Shown here piece by piece: positions 1 through 11,795 of a stretch of 64,000 nucleotides of DNA. Below the pieces are notes generated by a model. It was not told the origin of the DNA. It saw only the letters and a program-made list of their open reading frames with translations, and did no database searches. Where the stretch lies: NCBI RefSeq assembly GCF_022539665.2, contig NC_081340.1, positions 1,054,001 to 1,118,000 on the forward strand, in the 5' to 3' direction. The position numbers were made by a program, and so were the translations under genes. Every line of letters begins with the position of its first letter. Positions within the stretch are counted from its first letter, which is position 1. Source of the stretch: Daphnia carinata. Taxonomy: Eukaryota; Arthropoda; Branchiopoda; Diplostraca; Daphniidae.

Positions 1-3000
1 CCAGCTTCAAAGTAGACTTTTCTGCACTGCCAAATGAAAATGGAGTCTTTGTCTGATCGCTTGCTCCGAACGAAAATGTGGGGGCCGAAGTGACGGGTGT
101 CTGACCAGCCACCACGGGAGCCGTTGGTTTCTTCCCTAGGATGTCCATCACACTGCCAGTTTCAAGTATGGAAGTTTTGGAAATGGGAACAACAGGTGCT
201 GTACCAAAGCTAAAAATTGGGCTCGCTTTGGAAGCTGGGGTTGTAGTAGTTGCTGCGGCACTGATCCCTGTCGACACCTGAGGCATGAGAGCCGGGACCT
301 TAAAGATCGGTGCTCCTGTTTCAGATTTTGTCGAAGAATGAGAGGTCACGCCTTGACCTACCATATTCGTTTCTTCTGCTTTATTTGTTGTTGATTCTGC
401 CGGTTTCAAACCAAATAGCTGGGTAGGCTTTATAGTAGACTCAGATGACACGACAGGCGTGGTAACGTTAGTTTCTTCTGTTTTCTTGTCATTTCCAAAT
501 TTGAATCCACCAACTGGTTCTGTTGCTTTGCTTGGCTCGATTGATGCGCCAAATTTGAATCCACCCTTTTCAGTACTGGCCGGTTCGGTGGATGCAACGC
601 TAGGAACCGATTCTACTTTCTTGTGTTCAATCGTATTTCCAAACTTAAATCCGGAAGTTTCCTTTACTTCTTTTGAGGCCTCGGATGAGACGCCAAATTT
701 GAATCCAGCAGAAGAATCTTCTTTTTTGTTCGATACTCCAAACGAAAACCCTGTTGTCTGAGACGAAGTTGACGATTCTGTTCCGAACTTGGTACCTGTC
801 TGTGTCGGTTGGATGCCAAATTTAAACGTAGAAACCGCAGATGGGGCGACAGCAGGTTTAGTTCCCGGGCGCGGTTCCTCGCAAGATTTGCATCGATTAT
901 CTGCATCCGAATTCCTGACCATGCAAACGGAACATTCCCATTGAGTGGAGGCCATTTTGAACTGATCGCCAAACCCAGTTGTCGTAGGCTTGGCAGCAAT
1001 AGGTACGATGTTTGCTGGTTTCGATGCCACGGCAGGAGATTCGCACGCTAGACATGCAGATTTGCTTTTAGGGTTGGTAACGCAACAGACAGAACATGTC
1101 CAGGAATCAGAAGGGGGTTTAAATTTCTCTCCAAATCCTGAAGTTGGCGGGGTGGTTGTTTCTGTTGCGGATGCAACTTCTTGCGTTTTCCCTCTGAGGA
1201 CTTCAAGGACGCTACCTGATTTCAAGTTTAATTCGGTCGGTCGAACAGCTTCCTTCTCGGTTGCTTTTTCAGTCGCAGGCTTAACAAGTAGAGGAGAACT
1301 AAAATTGAAACTAGGCGGTTTTGAACTTGCCGTTGTTTCTACTTCATATGAGCTGACCGTAACCAAGGGCGCCGAAAATGTGAAAGTTGGACGAGAAACC
1401 GATACGCTTATCGCAGCGGAATGAACTAATCCGTTAGAACTGGTTCCTGCAGATGCTAATGTTTTCACTGAAGAGGAAGCAACAGTTGATGTTGGTGCCA
1501 CGGAAAGTGATGGTAGCAAATTGAAGCTAGGTAAACTGTTTAAACCGAGAGGCATCGGAACAGCTGCGAGTTCTTCTAATTCTTTGTCTTCGTCCTCCTG
1601 AATACGGGGCGCTGATTTACGAACAGGAGCAGACGTTCGCATTCGCATCTTCCCACCAGCCTGTGTGCTGATGGGAGTGCTCGATACTGCCGCTGATTCT
1701 AGCGGATGGATACTTGTGGGCGCTTGTCGGGACACAATCTGTGCCGGAGTACCAACAGATAGTTTCGACGTTGGAGGTCCCAAATTTGGGCGCCGTCGGC
1801 TTAAACCGAACCCTTTTCATGTCAGAAAAATAAAATTAATTTTTCGGTTTGCTATTATGCAACTAGTCAAATATTTACCGGTAAAAGAAAGTTCATCATC
1901 GTGCGAAGACATCGACCTTCTACTAGTGGATGTTGCAGGAATTCTTTTCGCATCTCTTACTGGTGTTGACATCGCTTCGAGCGCTTGAAGAATTCGTTGT
2001 GCTGAGCTACTGAGTACCACATTAGATGATGATGCCGAAACAGAACCACTTGGAGTAGGTGGACCTGTAGAAACGGACGCAGGTCTAGCCTGAATTCGAT
2101 TCCGGACGTATGGGAATAATGTGGTAGACGGTTGTAGAGCCGCACGGCGATAAGCTGAAGCTCCACCATAAGTCGTTCTACCAGCATAAAAAGGCGAATC
2201 TGCAACACTGTCGTTCAACAACGATCGTCTCGCTTCCTACAGAAATCACAAATTGTTAACTGCGAGTGTTTTATCGAAGAAACAAACACTTACGGCAGCA
2301 GTTGGACCGAAGGAAGTTACATTGAAACGTGGCCTTTTGCTACCAAAAGACGATAACTGAGGAAGAGAAATATCTCGTTTGTTTGCAGAGCGATTAAGTG
2401 ACGTATCTTCTTTGTCAAAAAATGAGCCAGCAGTTTCATCTACAAGTTCAAAACAATTTTCATGTGATTGAAACAGGAAAAGAACAAACCAACCGTCATC
2501 CTTATACTCACCTATAACCTTTGGGAATCTTGATTCTTCTGCAGCATTGGCAGGCAAATTTGATTCTTGACCAAATGTGTGAAGGCTAAGGGTTTTACGC
2601 CCACGACTGCTTTTGAGGTCAACAGCTAAGGACTTGCTCAACGAGCTTCCAATGATTTGTAACGAAGACTGATTTATACTGAGAGGTTCACCAACATTTG
2701 AACTTGGAAGTTCAACATTTCTGTTTTCCCTTTTGTGTTCAGGATGGGGTAATAAGGAGGAACACCCACTAGTTGACTCCGAGTTAGAGTCATCATCACC
2801 TGTAAGAATGAATACACAAGTTTAAAGATGACAGTAAAATCAACACAAAATTTTGAGCAAACCATTTGTCTGAACCAATTGTTCCCTAGAGGTTGATTCA
2901 ACAACTACTGGCTCTGGAAACAAATTCAAGGCAGGAACATCTGGAACGGCTCGTCCTGTATGGGAAAACCACAAAAATGCTTTACTGTTAAAAACAATTC

Positions 3001-3396
3001 ATTAGCAGTAAATTCACCTCTGTTTTGTTCTCTAGATGTTCCTGGGGGTCGGCGAAATATGAAGGATTCTCTTTCCACTCCTTCTTGGTAGGAACTACTT
3101 CCATTGCTTGCTGAGCTGGTTGACGGTACAGGTTGTTCCACCTCAGCTTCTTCATTTTCACCATCTTCTTTCTTAGGTGATGTTGATTGCAACCAATTGA
3201 CCAACCATGAAGGTTGAGGTAATAATCCAGTAACTGAATCTGTCACTCGTCTCAAAATTGACTGTTTGAGAAAAAGCCGGATACGTTGAGGGTAAGAAAA
3301 CACGTACAATTGAACATGTCCTACCTTTGGTCTTTCGTATGGCTTAGAATTTTTGCTCCGTCTTGCCTTAACTTTACCTAAATTATCTTCCCACAT
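1..3396 (-). CDS. Nup153: Nucleoporin Nup153, 5' part, truncated by window edge
   Basis: Nup153 is an FG nucleoporin of the nuclear basket that binds RNA, Ran and import factors. Seven exons join in frame on the minus strand: 3396-3325, 3261-3018, 2955-2863, 2799-2512, 2439-2294, 2236-1879 and 1812 to beyond base 1, giving about 1,004 residues before the edge. The start is the ATG at 3396 (MWEDNLGK). Residues 25-40 match the family's N-terminal SILRRVTDSVTGLLP targeting segment. The last exon encodes two RanBP2-type zinc fingers, cores near 1110-1040 and 950-870, each with CSVC and CxxC halves. About ten FKFG/FSFG repeats follow toward base 1. Two copies of a GSVL/MDxL-type motif occur, as in other Nup153 proteins. 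The C-terminal FG region lies outside the window. RanBP2/Nup358 also has such fingers, but the N-terminal segment favours Nup153. Confidence 0.88.
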
Positions 3397-4890
3397 GACT
3401 GTTTCGTAAAGTGTCAATCAATAATGAGAACCAGATAGTGATGTATGAAAATAAGTTTTTAACCCGTCGCACAACGACCCACACGCGGCGAGGAAAAGTG
3501 TCGAGAAAAGATGGCGGATTCAAAGTTTCTGATTGGCGGTTAGACGAAACAAATGAACAACACCAGAAGCAAGAGAGCTTATACCATCTTCTGGTAGATG
3601 GCAGTAGCTGCTTGTGTGACAACACAGGTGCGTAAAGTATACCTTTATGTATCATAGGTGTAGGAAATACAATTAAATTTATCTTTTAATAATCTTCCAT
3701 TCTACTAATTACCACTGTACTTGCTACTTACACCGTTCGCAAAGCTCCCGATAAGGCCTGGCTGGTTTGACTCCGTATATAGCAGGGTTCGCATTCGATC
3801 GCCATAATTATTCGATTGCGATAATTATGGATACTTGAAAAACTTCACATTCCACGTGAAAATAAAGTAAATTTTCCTGATTTCCGTTAAAATTCTTTGC
3901 AAGTAATGCATAGTTTGTTATTTCTATTGAGTTTTTGGGAAGAAACCGCAAAGAAGTCGAAAAAAAGCGAAGGGAATTCCCTTGCCGATCCCCTCATTTT
4001 TGTCTCAAAATCTGCTAAAAAAAATTACACCTCTTGGAATTTTTTGCAAATTACACAGTACCTCAAAATTAAACGTCGATTCCAAGAAACTTGTTTATTT
4101 CCCATCAACTAATTCGTTTGTTAGAAAATATCCGTTGTGTTTTAATTTCGAAAGAAAATGCTAGTCATAGTATAAGTATAATTTAGGGGTATAAAGCATA
4201 AAGTAGCTATTTTGCAACCATGTACCAATTACCACTAGAGTAATTCCATCCATGTATAAACCCTACTCCCGTGAGCTGTAGGCCTATGCGTGTATTTTGC
4301 CGAATGCATACTACTGTATCATGCGGAAATTGAATTTCTGTACCTAGAGTATCATAGGATATTTTTGCACTTGAGAGTATCAACCCGTAATGACTAGTAG
4401 CATTTTGCTAGTACCTTTCACGAAAATTCTTATAAATCATGTTACTGATATTCATTACACCTATTCAAATAGGATACTAATATTCATTACATCTATTCAG
4501 AATGCACAACTGTAATTACATTTTTTATTACATAAATGAAGTGGCATAATTCCAAACTGACTTGATTCTTGATTAATTTCTCGGATAATCAATTTAAATA
4601 TTATTCTTTTCACAGAAAGTCATGTAAACGGACATTCTGTACGCTGGTGAGTAATGGAAAAAAAAAAAGATAAATAATCACTACAATGGAGAAGCCAAAA
4701 AGGATATACAACAAAAAGAGATTTTCGCTTTCCATCTGGCACAAGGCTTAAGGAAGAGAAAAAGCAAAAGGAGGAAAAAAACAAAACAAAACAAAAAAAC
4801 GAAAAGGGATAATACTTAGTCCGCCGCTTTACGACCATTCGTAGAAAACATGCACGTTTGCATGTTGTGAGGGTTCCGGGCAATTTTAAA
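3397..4890. other. Intergenic region between Nup153 start and Staufen end
   Basis: No convincing coding exon is seen. The first 250 bases should hold the Nup153 promoter and 5' UTR. A clean inverted repeat lies at 3803-3831: two 10-base arms, CCATAATTAT and its complement, around a 9-base spacer. A short imperfect duplication of ATTCATTACA(C/T)CTATTCA occurs at 4450-4500. The stretch 4640-4800 is A-rich and low-complexity and could include the Staufen 3' UTR. Confidence 0.5.
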
Positions 4891-7793
4891 TTATTGATTC
4901 TCCGAACTTCGTTGATCTGCGTTTTCTTTGTTTGGGCCCGCCATGTCATCAAGAGCCCCTTCGGCAATTAATTTCAACATATTGGAAGCAGCCTACATAA
5001 GAAAGTTTCCGATATTTCATTAACGTTCATTAAAGTTATATTATTAACTTGTCCAAGGTATCAATACGTTATCATGAGCTTCTTCCAAAGTGGCACCAAG
5101 CCCGTGGGACACTTGGGGCGGGTTTGTATTTAACGTTACGAGACTAACAAAATCTCCTTTTTTACCCTAAAGAATTACGGATTTGAGCAATCAAAGATTA
5201 AATGATCAACGATGAAATTCTATACCTTCGGGAAATCTGAAAATTCAAGTTCGTATTCAAGAACTTGCGCCAAATAGCGAAGACGAATCTCCGGACGCAA
5301 TCCTCCAGAATTCTTGAATAGATTTTTCACAATTGAGTTATTTCATCAAAACAAGAAAATGAATAGAAATACCTTAGGCGGAATAACAGGTTGCGAAGAT
5401 TCTTGGATTCCTGCAAGAGCCGGTGTATTAGTATTCCGGCAAAGATCCATTTTTTTGCCGGGAGTAGTTCCTATTAAAAGAAGGCCAGGAACCATTTGAC
5501 GACCAGCGCAATTGGCAGTAGAAACTGATGCGTTTGATACGGCGGAAAGGGGTTCGACAGCTACTTCATCTTCGACCAACGATAATTTTTTAGTATCGCC
5601 GAGAGCATCCAAAGCCTTAAGAGCTGCAGCTCGTTTCGCTTCTTTCTTTTTGGTTCCAACACCTGTTGCAGTGATAGAACCTACGGTAACTTCCACAACA
5701 AACTCGGGGGATTGACGTGGAACACCACGTTCTGACAAAACAGTAAACACTGGCTCCTTTTCCCTCCGTGCCTGTTGTAACTGCACCAGTTGTGAAATTG
5801 GATCTTGAGGTTTTGTGCCAAGACTTCCATTTGATGCAGATGTGACATCCTGTCAATTACGCAACATAGAGCCATTACGCTAAAAGAAAAGGAATTAAAT
5901 GATAGCAGATAGAGGCACCTTGACCAAATTTCGAGGTTTTTTCCTTGCGAGGCCCGATTTACTTTTAACGCGGGCGCGTGGTTGGCTAATGTTGTTTCCC
6001 TCAGAGGGGCGCAAGATACCATTTGGGTGTACTTTTTTCAATGCATCTAACATTAATTCTGCCGCTTTTCTCTTTGCTATCTACGAGAAATCAAATCGTA
6101 GATATGTAACGGTCAAGCATTCAACAACAAGATGGCTTACCTTTTTACAGTTACCTTCTCCTTGTGTTGTAACTTCTCCCAGTTTGCACTGCACCACGAA
6201 ATTTCTCATATGGGGTGGCCCACTCTCATTTAACTAAACAAGAAAACCAACATTTTCACCAGCACAAATACCATACGCTTTGCACACGACGAAGCGAACC
6301 AACTTACTACTGTAAATTCCACCGTTTGATTCAGTTTTAGTGCCAATTCATGAGCTAGGGAGACGGGAGATTTCAAATCCGTGTCCGTATCTGCTTCACT
6401 GATCAATGGGCTCTCTGTGGAAGAAACGCCATTGCAATTCCGAATAACAATAGAAGTAAAAAAAAAAAAAATAACTTACCATCCGGTTGCGCTTTATTAA
6501 TCGGTATCTCGTTTCGCAACTGTTCTAGCGCCTGTTGTGCAGCGTGATGTCGTGCTGATTGCGGTGATGGCCCTTCGCCGGTCACGAAAACTTGACCAAC
6601 TGCCAAAGTAACTCGATGTCTCAGTGGTGTTGGTTGATGACGGTTAAAGTAATATCTCTTCGATACAATTTCGGGATAATCACATCTAGATGTAGTTTAG
6701 TTCAGAGTGATGCTATACCTGGTTCGAGTTGGAAGGAAACCTTTGAGGCGTGTACGTGAAAGGACGTTGAAAGTTCGTACTCGGAAACTTCCCTTTTTGG
6801 TCGACTTGATTTAGGAGATGATCCCCTTTACAGAGAGGTAGTTCTTCAGGCATCATTGCTTTAATTGAAAGTGGTGCCAAATTTGTATATACAGGTGGAA
6901 AATTCAATTTCATTGCAAGGGCATTTAGTTCCACTGTTGGGGTAACAGGTTTGTCACTCTTAGAGCTTACGGGGTGCTTCACTTTGCTTTTTGGTTCAGG
7001 AAGGATGAATTTGGTTTTTTGAAGTGCGAATTCTGCAGCAGCATGTTGAGCTTTTTTAATACTTTGCCCAGATGCAGTATACTGTTCATCACCTATACAA
7101 CTCAGCATTAAAAATGGGGATACATGTTATATAGTTTCTCTTTTAACACTTACCCAATTTGAGATTTACAACAAAAATTTTTTGGTGTGGGGGTCCTGAT
7201 TCTTCTGTCAGGCGGTATTGGGGATGTATCTAGAATGGCAAAAGAAAAAAGGTTCAAATGAAATTCTGGTAACTTATGGAATTTTACCTTGTGATGACGG
7301 GCCAACTCATTGACTAGACACATAGGAGTTTTCTTTTTCCCTGATTGTTCACACACTTGTTGCAAAACAATTGATAGACTGCTTGCATATTTGCATTCAC
7401 TTTTCTCATTTTTCTGAGTACAGTCAACACTTTCCAGTGTTTTGGCACTGTCTGGCTCTTCCATTAATGTTTTAAGTTCTGAGCTTAGTTTTGGTAACAG
7501 ACCTTCTTGAGAAACTGATTGTTTCCAATTGGCTTCATGCTCTGAATCTTTGATAAAATAAAAATAAGAAATGAAGCACTTTTAATAAACTCTTGTACAG
7601 GATAACAAGTAGGCGAGACATTTCCTTTCGAGCAATAGTATTTTTAACGTTATGGAATAAGAATAACAATTTAATAGCGTTAAGCGATAAGTCTTTTGTT
7701 ACAATCTCATACAACTGTACCTTGCTTATTAACGTCAATATCCCTACTATATGTTGCACTTTCAACAGATCTCCTTCCTTGAATGCGATGCAT
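4891..7793 (-). CDS. stau: Staufen double-stranded RNA-binding protein
   Basis: Staufen binds structured mRNAs for localisation and decay. Twelve exons join in frame to 695 residues: 7793-7721, 7547-7288, 7229-7154, 7092-6719, 6657-6480, 6414-6308, 6233-6141, 6080-5919, 5849-5373, 5312-5226, 5166-5068 and 4992-4891. The ATG at 7793 opens a short exon (MHRIQGRR) that splices in phase to the rest. dsRBD1 begins KTPMCLVNELARHHK and contains ESGPPH. A split dsRBD2 follows, with a long insert after PTVELNALAMKLN, resuming at NQRYYFNRHQ and GEGPSPQSARHHAA. dsRBD3 carries NESGPPHMRNF and GEGNCKKIAKRKAA. dsRBD4 carries QARREKEPVFTVLSERGVP and TKKKEAKRAA. The C-terminal degenerate dsRBD5 starts LRPEIRLRYLAQVL and ends near the stop at 4891. 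The intron before exon 5 is only about 60 bp. Its 5' end faces ALKBH6 across a small inverted-repeat element. Confidence 0.93.
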
Positions 7794-7896
7794 TACACAC
7801 AAACCATTAAAGGATTTAAAACCATTTATATCAAAAATTGAGAAGTGTTTCGTCAACTCAGAATTTGCTCGCTGTATCGACAATATCGTACGATTG

Positions 7897-8444
7897 GGCC
7901 AGAGTATAATGCGGATGCGAAACGGGTAAACTGCGGACCTGCAGGTGCGAACTAGCCCAGAACATTAGTGCATCAACCCACTTTTGTAAAGACAACTTTG
8001 GATCAGAGTAAAATGCGGACGCGGGCTGGTACAAAATTTTTGACAGTACTTCGCAGGCCTCGTATTATACGGGGGTACATCATACCACATAAGCATATTA
8101 TGCATTGTGCTTTATGCGTAGATCAGATAGAGCTGAATTCTGAAGACATGAAATTAGTCACTATGGTAATTGGAAAAATTCTAGTTGAACGAAAAACAAA
8201 GTTAAATATTATATTTCACAATAAATATGTATTATATATGAGGTCCGGGTAGATAGTGGGTATTGTAATGCAAGTTCACAAAATATCAGTCCGCTGTTTG
8301 CGCTGCCAGGTCCGCAGTTTCAAACGGTAGACGTACGAAACGGTCCGCATTTTCCCCAGAAGTCTTCGAAAAATTGCCAAACAGTTCTGTGCCAGTCAAC
8401 ATCTAAAAGTCCGCAGTTTATCTAGTCCGCACTTTACTCTGGCC
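7897..8444. mobile_element. MITE-like element A (548 bp) with GGCCAGAGTA termini
   Basis: The ends are imperfect inverted repeats: GGCCAGAGTATAATGCGGA at 7897, and its near complement ending at 8444. Short motifs of the type TCCGCA(G/T)TTT recur inside it in both directions. No coding capacity is visible. It lies between the divergent starts of Staufen and ALKBH6. A related segment occurs near 12070-12200. No convincing target duplication was found. Confidence 0.6.
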
Positions 8445-8591
8445 ATCGCGCTCTTTACTTCGTAGTTTGTGGTAAAACCCTGTTTTCAAGAATAAAGATT
8501 TGATTTACCATAGTGAAATCTTTGAAATTACGAACTCAACGAGAACAAGCAACTAGTTTTCCTACAAGTCACACAATACTCAAATAAAACT

Positions 8592-9520
8592 ATGTTGGAG
8601 AAATTCCGTGTTGAAAATGTAATTTCTGCTGGTGTACGAAACATATTTCGTAAAACCAGTTAAATGTAAATATTATTCGTATTGCAGTGCCCAGACCATG
8701 TCTACTACATCCAGAATTTTCTTACAGCAGAAGAAGAAAATTTGCTTTTAAAGAGTGTGTACAATGTTCCTCAAACCAAATGGACACAGTTGTCAAGAAG
8801 ACGGTATGGGATGAATCATAGTCGTGTAACAAAACAGAAATCAAATTTTAAATAGTTCTGCCTTATTATTCATTTAGGCTACAGAATTGGGGAGGAGTAC
8901 CTCATCATAATGGCATGATCCCAGAGGCTATTCCACAGGTGTTGCCTTCTTTTCAACTTAGAATATCAGACGTTCTGAAAATTTTAATGCATACATTCTA
9001 GTGGTCTTGTGAGTTACTAGGTATCTATTTATTTAGTGGTTGCAGATATGGATTGAAAAAGTTTCAGGATTTCAAGCTTTCTCCAATTTTCCAAACCATG
9101 TCTTAATTAATGAATATAAGCCAAACGAAGGAATAATGGTAATTGTAGAAATATTGGAAAACTTCCTATTATTTATTGTTTGTGAAGCCTCACTTAGATG
9201 GACCATTATACTCATCCACAATAGCCACTATTAATCTTGGTTCCCACACAGTCCTTAACTTCTACAAATCTGAAGAAAGAGAAAAGATTGCATTCTCTTT
9301 GTTCCTTGAGCCACGTAGCCTACTAATTCAACAAGGAGACATATATGAGAACTATTTACATGGAATTGATGAAAAGGATGAAGATTTTATAGACAATTCC
9401 ATGCTCAACACGCAGAATAATGATTTCATTAACCAATCTTTGAAAAGGGATACTCGTGTGTCACTCACAATAAGGCATGTACAGAAAATATCAAAAATTA
9501 CAATAAAGCTGGGTAGATAG
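8592..9520 (+). CDS. ALKBH6: Alpha-ketoglutarate-dependent dioxygenase AlkB homolog 6
   Basis: ALKBH6 is a nuclear and cytoplasmic Fe(II)/2-oxoglutarate dioxygenase of the AlkB family. Five exons join in frame to 209 residues: 8592-8618, 8688-8803, 8878-8938, 9046-9138 and 9188-9520. The iron ligands are visible: H and D in PHLDG at the start of exon 5, and H in NYLHGI. The 2-oxoglutarate arginine is in RVSLTIRHV near the C-terminus. The family segments HVLINEYKPNEGIM and LYSSTIATINLGSHTVL are clear. It is somewhat shorter than the mammalian protein (about 238 residues as I recall). It is tail to tail with RNASEH2C, the two stop codons being 98 bases apart. Confidence 0.92.
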
Positions 9521-9618
9521 CTTGTGCTGGAAGTCAGAACTAAGCTGTTTCATGGATCTGTAAGTACAGTATCACATTACATGAATACATAATAACATAA
9601 TTCAAAGATAATTATAAA

Positions 9619-10093
9619 TTATTTTGTAAGTGAATTATTTACCATTTTTGATAATAGCAGCCAATCCACAGACTGGTGAATTGAATCATTTTTGTTTGGA
9701 AAGCAATCCCAGTTCCAATAGGTTATTTCGCAGAAAGTCTTTTTGATATTGAGATTTCTTGGTTCCATGTCAGTTAAAGGCTTCTTCATTTCATTAACAA
9801 CAATTCCCTTAAAACTGTTAGGTATTTTGATTTTCTTGCCTTGCAAAGGATATCCACGGAATGAAGCTTCTAAGACTGAAAACAAGGATAAAATTACTAA
9901 ACAAGAATAGTTACTACCAAATACCTGTATCAGCTTTGTCAATAAAATCTGTGTCCTTGTTTTCAACGTACGGGGAAAAAAATCCTGTAATGTTTGCTTC
10001 CCCGTCGTGATGTATCTTACAGGGCATAGAGTGTATTACAGAATTTGCATTACAGCTTTGATCAGGAAGATTCACTTTTACATTCAATGCCAT
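9619..10093 (-). CDS. RNASEH2C: Ribonuclease H2 subunit C
   Basis: This is the small non-catalytic subunit of the trimeric RNase H2 that removes ribonucleotides from DNA. Two exons, 10093-9925 and 9875-9619, join in frame to 141 residues. Recognisable family segments are HSMPCKIHHDGEA, FFSPYV, the hallmark EASFRGYPLQGKKI, the loop GIVVNEMKKP, and a C-terminal FCEITYWNWD block. The start is the ATG at 10093. An upstream in-frame ATG at 10138 would add 15 residues and cannot be excluded. The promoter is probably shared with the divergent CENP-K-like gene. Confidence 0.88.
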
Positions 10094-10331
10094 TTCTGTT
10101 TCAATATTATGGAATGAAAACAACAGTCCGTAAGCCACCCTTGTCCAATTTTAACCAACCCAGCGTTCGTCCGGCTTGGGGAATTTAACCTACAGAATTT
10201 TTAACACAGACAACAGACTACGGAGAAAAAACCGCGAAACCGCCACAGAGTTACACAGGATGCTGAGTTGCGAAGTTTAAAAACTCTGCCTGCCCGCCTT
10301 CCAAAGTCCAAAAACAGGAGGGAAAATTAAC
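10094..10331. promoter_or_regulatory. Head-to-head promoter interval (RNASEH2C / CENP-K-like)
   Basis: Only 238 bases separate the two divergent start codons, so both promoters and 5' UTRs must lie here unless untranslated exons exist elsewhere. The interval is less AT-rich than its surroundings and has no obvious TATA box. This is inferred from gene orientation. Confidence 0.55.
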
Positions 10332-11795
10332 ATGGAAAAAGAGCCAGAGCTCTGTGTTTTTGGGCCTTCATCTGGCAACGTCTTCAGGATACCCATTCAT
10401 CTAGATTGTAAGCATTGCATCAATTGCCACCACTTTTTAGCGGGAATTGTTTCAGACGCTTTCACGGAATTTGACAACAGATCCAGGCTGAAAGTCTGTT
10501 GACAAAAGTGAAGTATAGTGGATATCGGTCTATGCTACCAAATGGAGGGTGAAAAAACCCGCCTTCGGGAAGCTTGTTTCGCTCTCGAAAAGATTATTGC
10601 CGAAAACGAGGTTTACTTGAATGAGTTAAATGAAGAGATTAATCAGACAGAAATCCCTCGTCCTGCTGCCACGCTGAAACAAATACGAATTGCGGATAAG
10701 GTTGCTGCATTGGAGGCCGGAAAACGCGACCTAGCGTTTCTGCAAGGAGGAGCGAGACCCACAGATTGCCATCCAAATGGTATGTTTCAAAACAGAATAG
10801 CATAATGTCTTACCCTATTCATGTTGTTCACTTGGTCTAAAGAAATCCTAAACAGCAAGCCACTTCTATTAACCTTGGCACGTGCATCACAATCACGAGC
10901 TAAAGCAGAAATGGAACAGCTTTTGTTGGAAGAAAAGCTACGACAGGCTTCAATTAGAAAGGAAGGTGAAAGGTAGTGTAGTATCTTGAAATTAATGTTT
11001 GTTTATGTATATAATTTATTTTCCTGTATTACTTCTAGGAAGAATTTAATTTTGAGTGAACTTAAAATGATTATAAAGGCTTTTTTGGAAAAAATGAAAT
11101 CTCTTGAGGAATTGGAATTAGCTGAACTACGAGCATTGGAAGCTAAAGCACATGACCTTGAAAAAATCACTGCAGACTTGACAGCAACTATGGTATATTA
11201 AAACAATAACATTAAACTAGGGTAATATGTTCTGTGCATTCTGTTTGATAGAACAACTTATTGGGAAAATATTTTGGAGCTCCTCAAATTCCTGGGTATA
11301 CTGCACTGAGTGATCTTCTGCTGGCAAGTCCATTTTGCAATCAGTCAATTGTTGTGGCAATCATATAATAATTAACTTTATGTTGTCTTCTTTCAGCATC
11401 TAATGAAACCCCTTAAACGTCGCCGACGAAGTACGTACATTAGAGTAAAAAACTCTGTTTGGCCGTATTACTTGGAGATCTTGGAAACAAATGGGATCAT
11501 TGAGTACCATCCGGTTGACAAAGGCAAAATAAGACTTGTTGACTTTTCAAACGGTCAGTTGGGATTAGATCCGAAGAAATTCGAGGCCATCCGAGAAAAA
11601 GAAGAGGCGAAAAAGAAGGCCAAAGAAGCTTTGAAGAAAAACAAAGGCAAAGGTAAAGAGGCCCATAAAGGAAACATAGGTAGGAGCAGATTGGTTGTGA
11701 CAGTACCTAAACGCAATAGCGTTAAAGCTTCAAAGAAGGGCGAAGAAAGTGAGCTACAAGAAGAGGAAGAAGAAGAATGGGAGGATGACCAATAA
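10332..11795 (+). CDS. CENP-K-like kinetochore protein with lysine-rich/acidic tail
   Basis: CENP-K is part of the CENP-H/I/K module of the inner kinetochore (CCAN). Six exons give about 344 residues: 10332-10407, 10519-10779, about 10900-10972, 11039-11192, 11252-11323 and 11397-11795. Residues 30-200 are heptad-rich coiled coil. A LLGKYFG segment follows. A conserved-looking block then reads YIRVKNSVWPYYLEILETNG and ends in a HP...IRLVDF motif; I recall this layout at the CENP-K C-terminus. Here about 85 further residues follow: lysine-rich, then ending in a run of glutamates. Exon 5 appears to end at a GC donor (CTGgcaagt), since a GT donor does not keep the frame. The exon 3 acceptor is uncertain by a few codons. 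The family call rests on recalled similarity. Confidence 0.62.

Noticed and set aside
459-1424. Plus-strand open frames rich in PNLNP
   Set aside because: They are the complement of the Nup153 FG repeats and zinc fingers; the minus strand carries the recognisable domains and splice sites.
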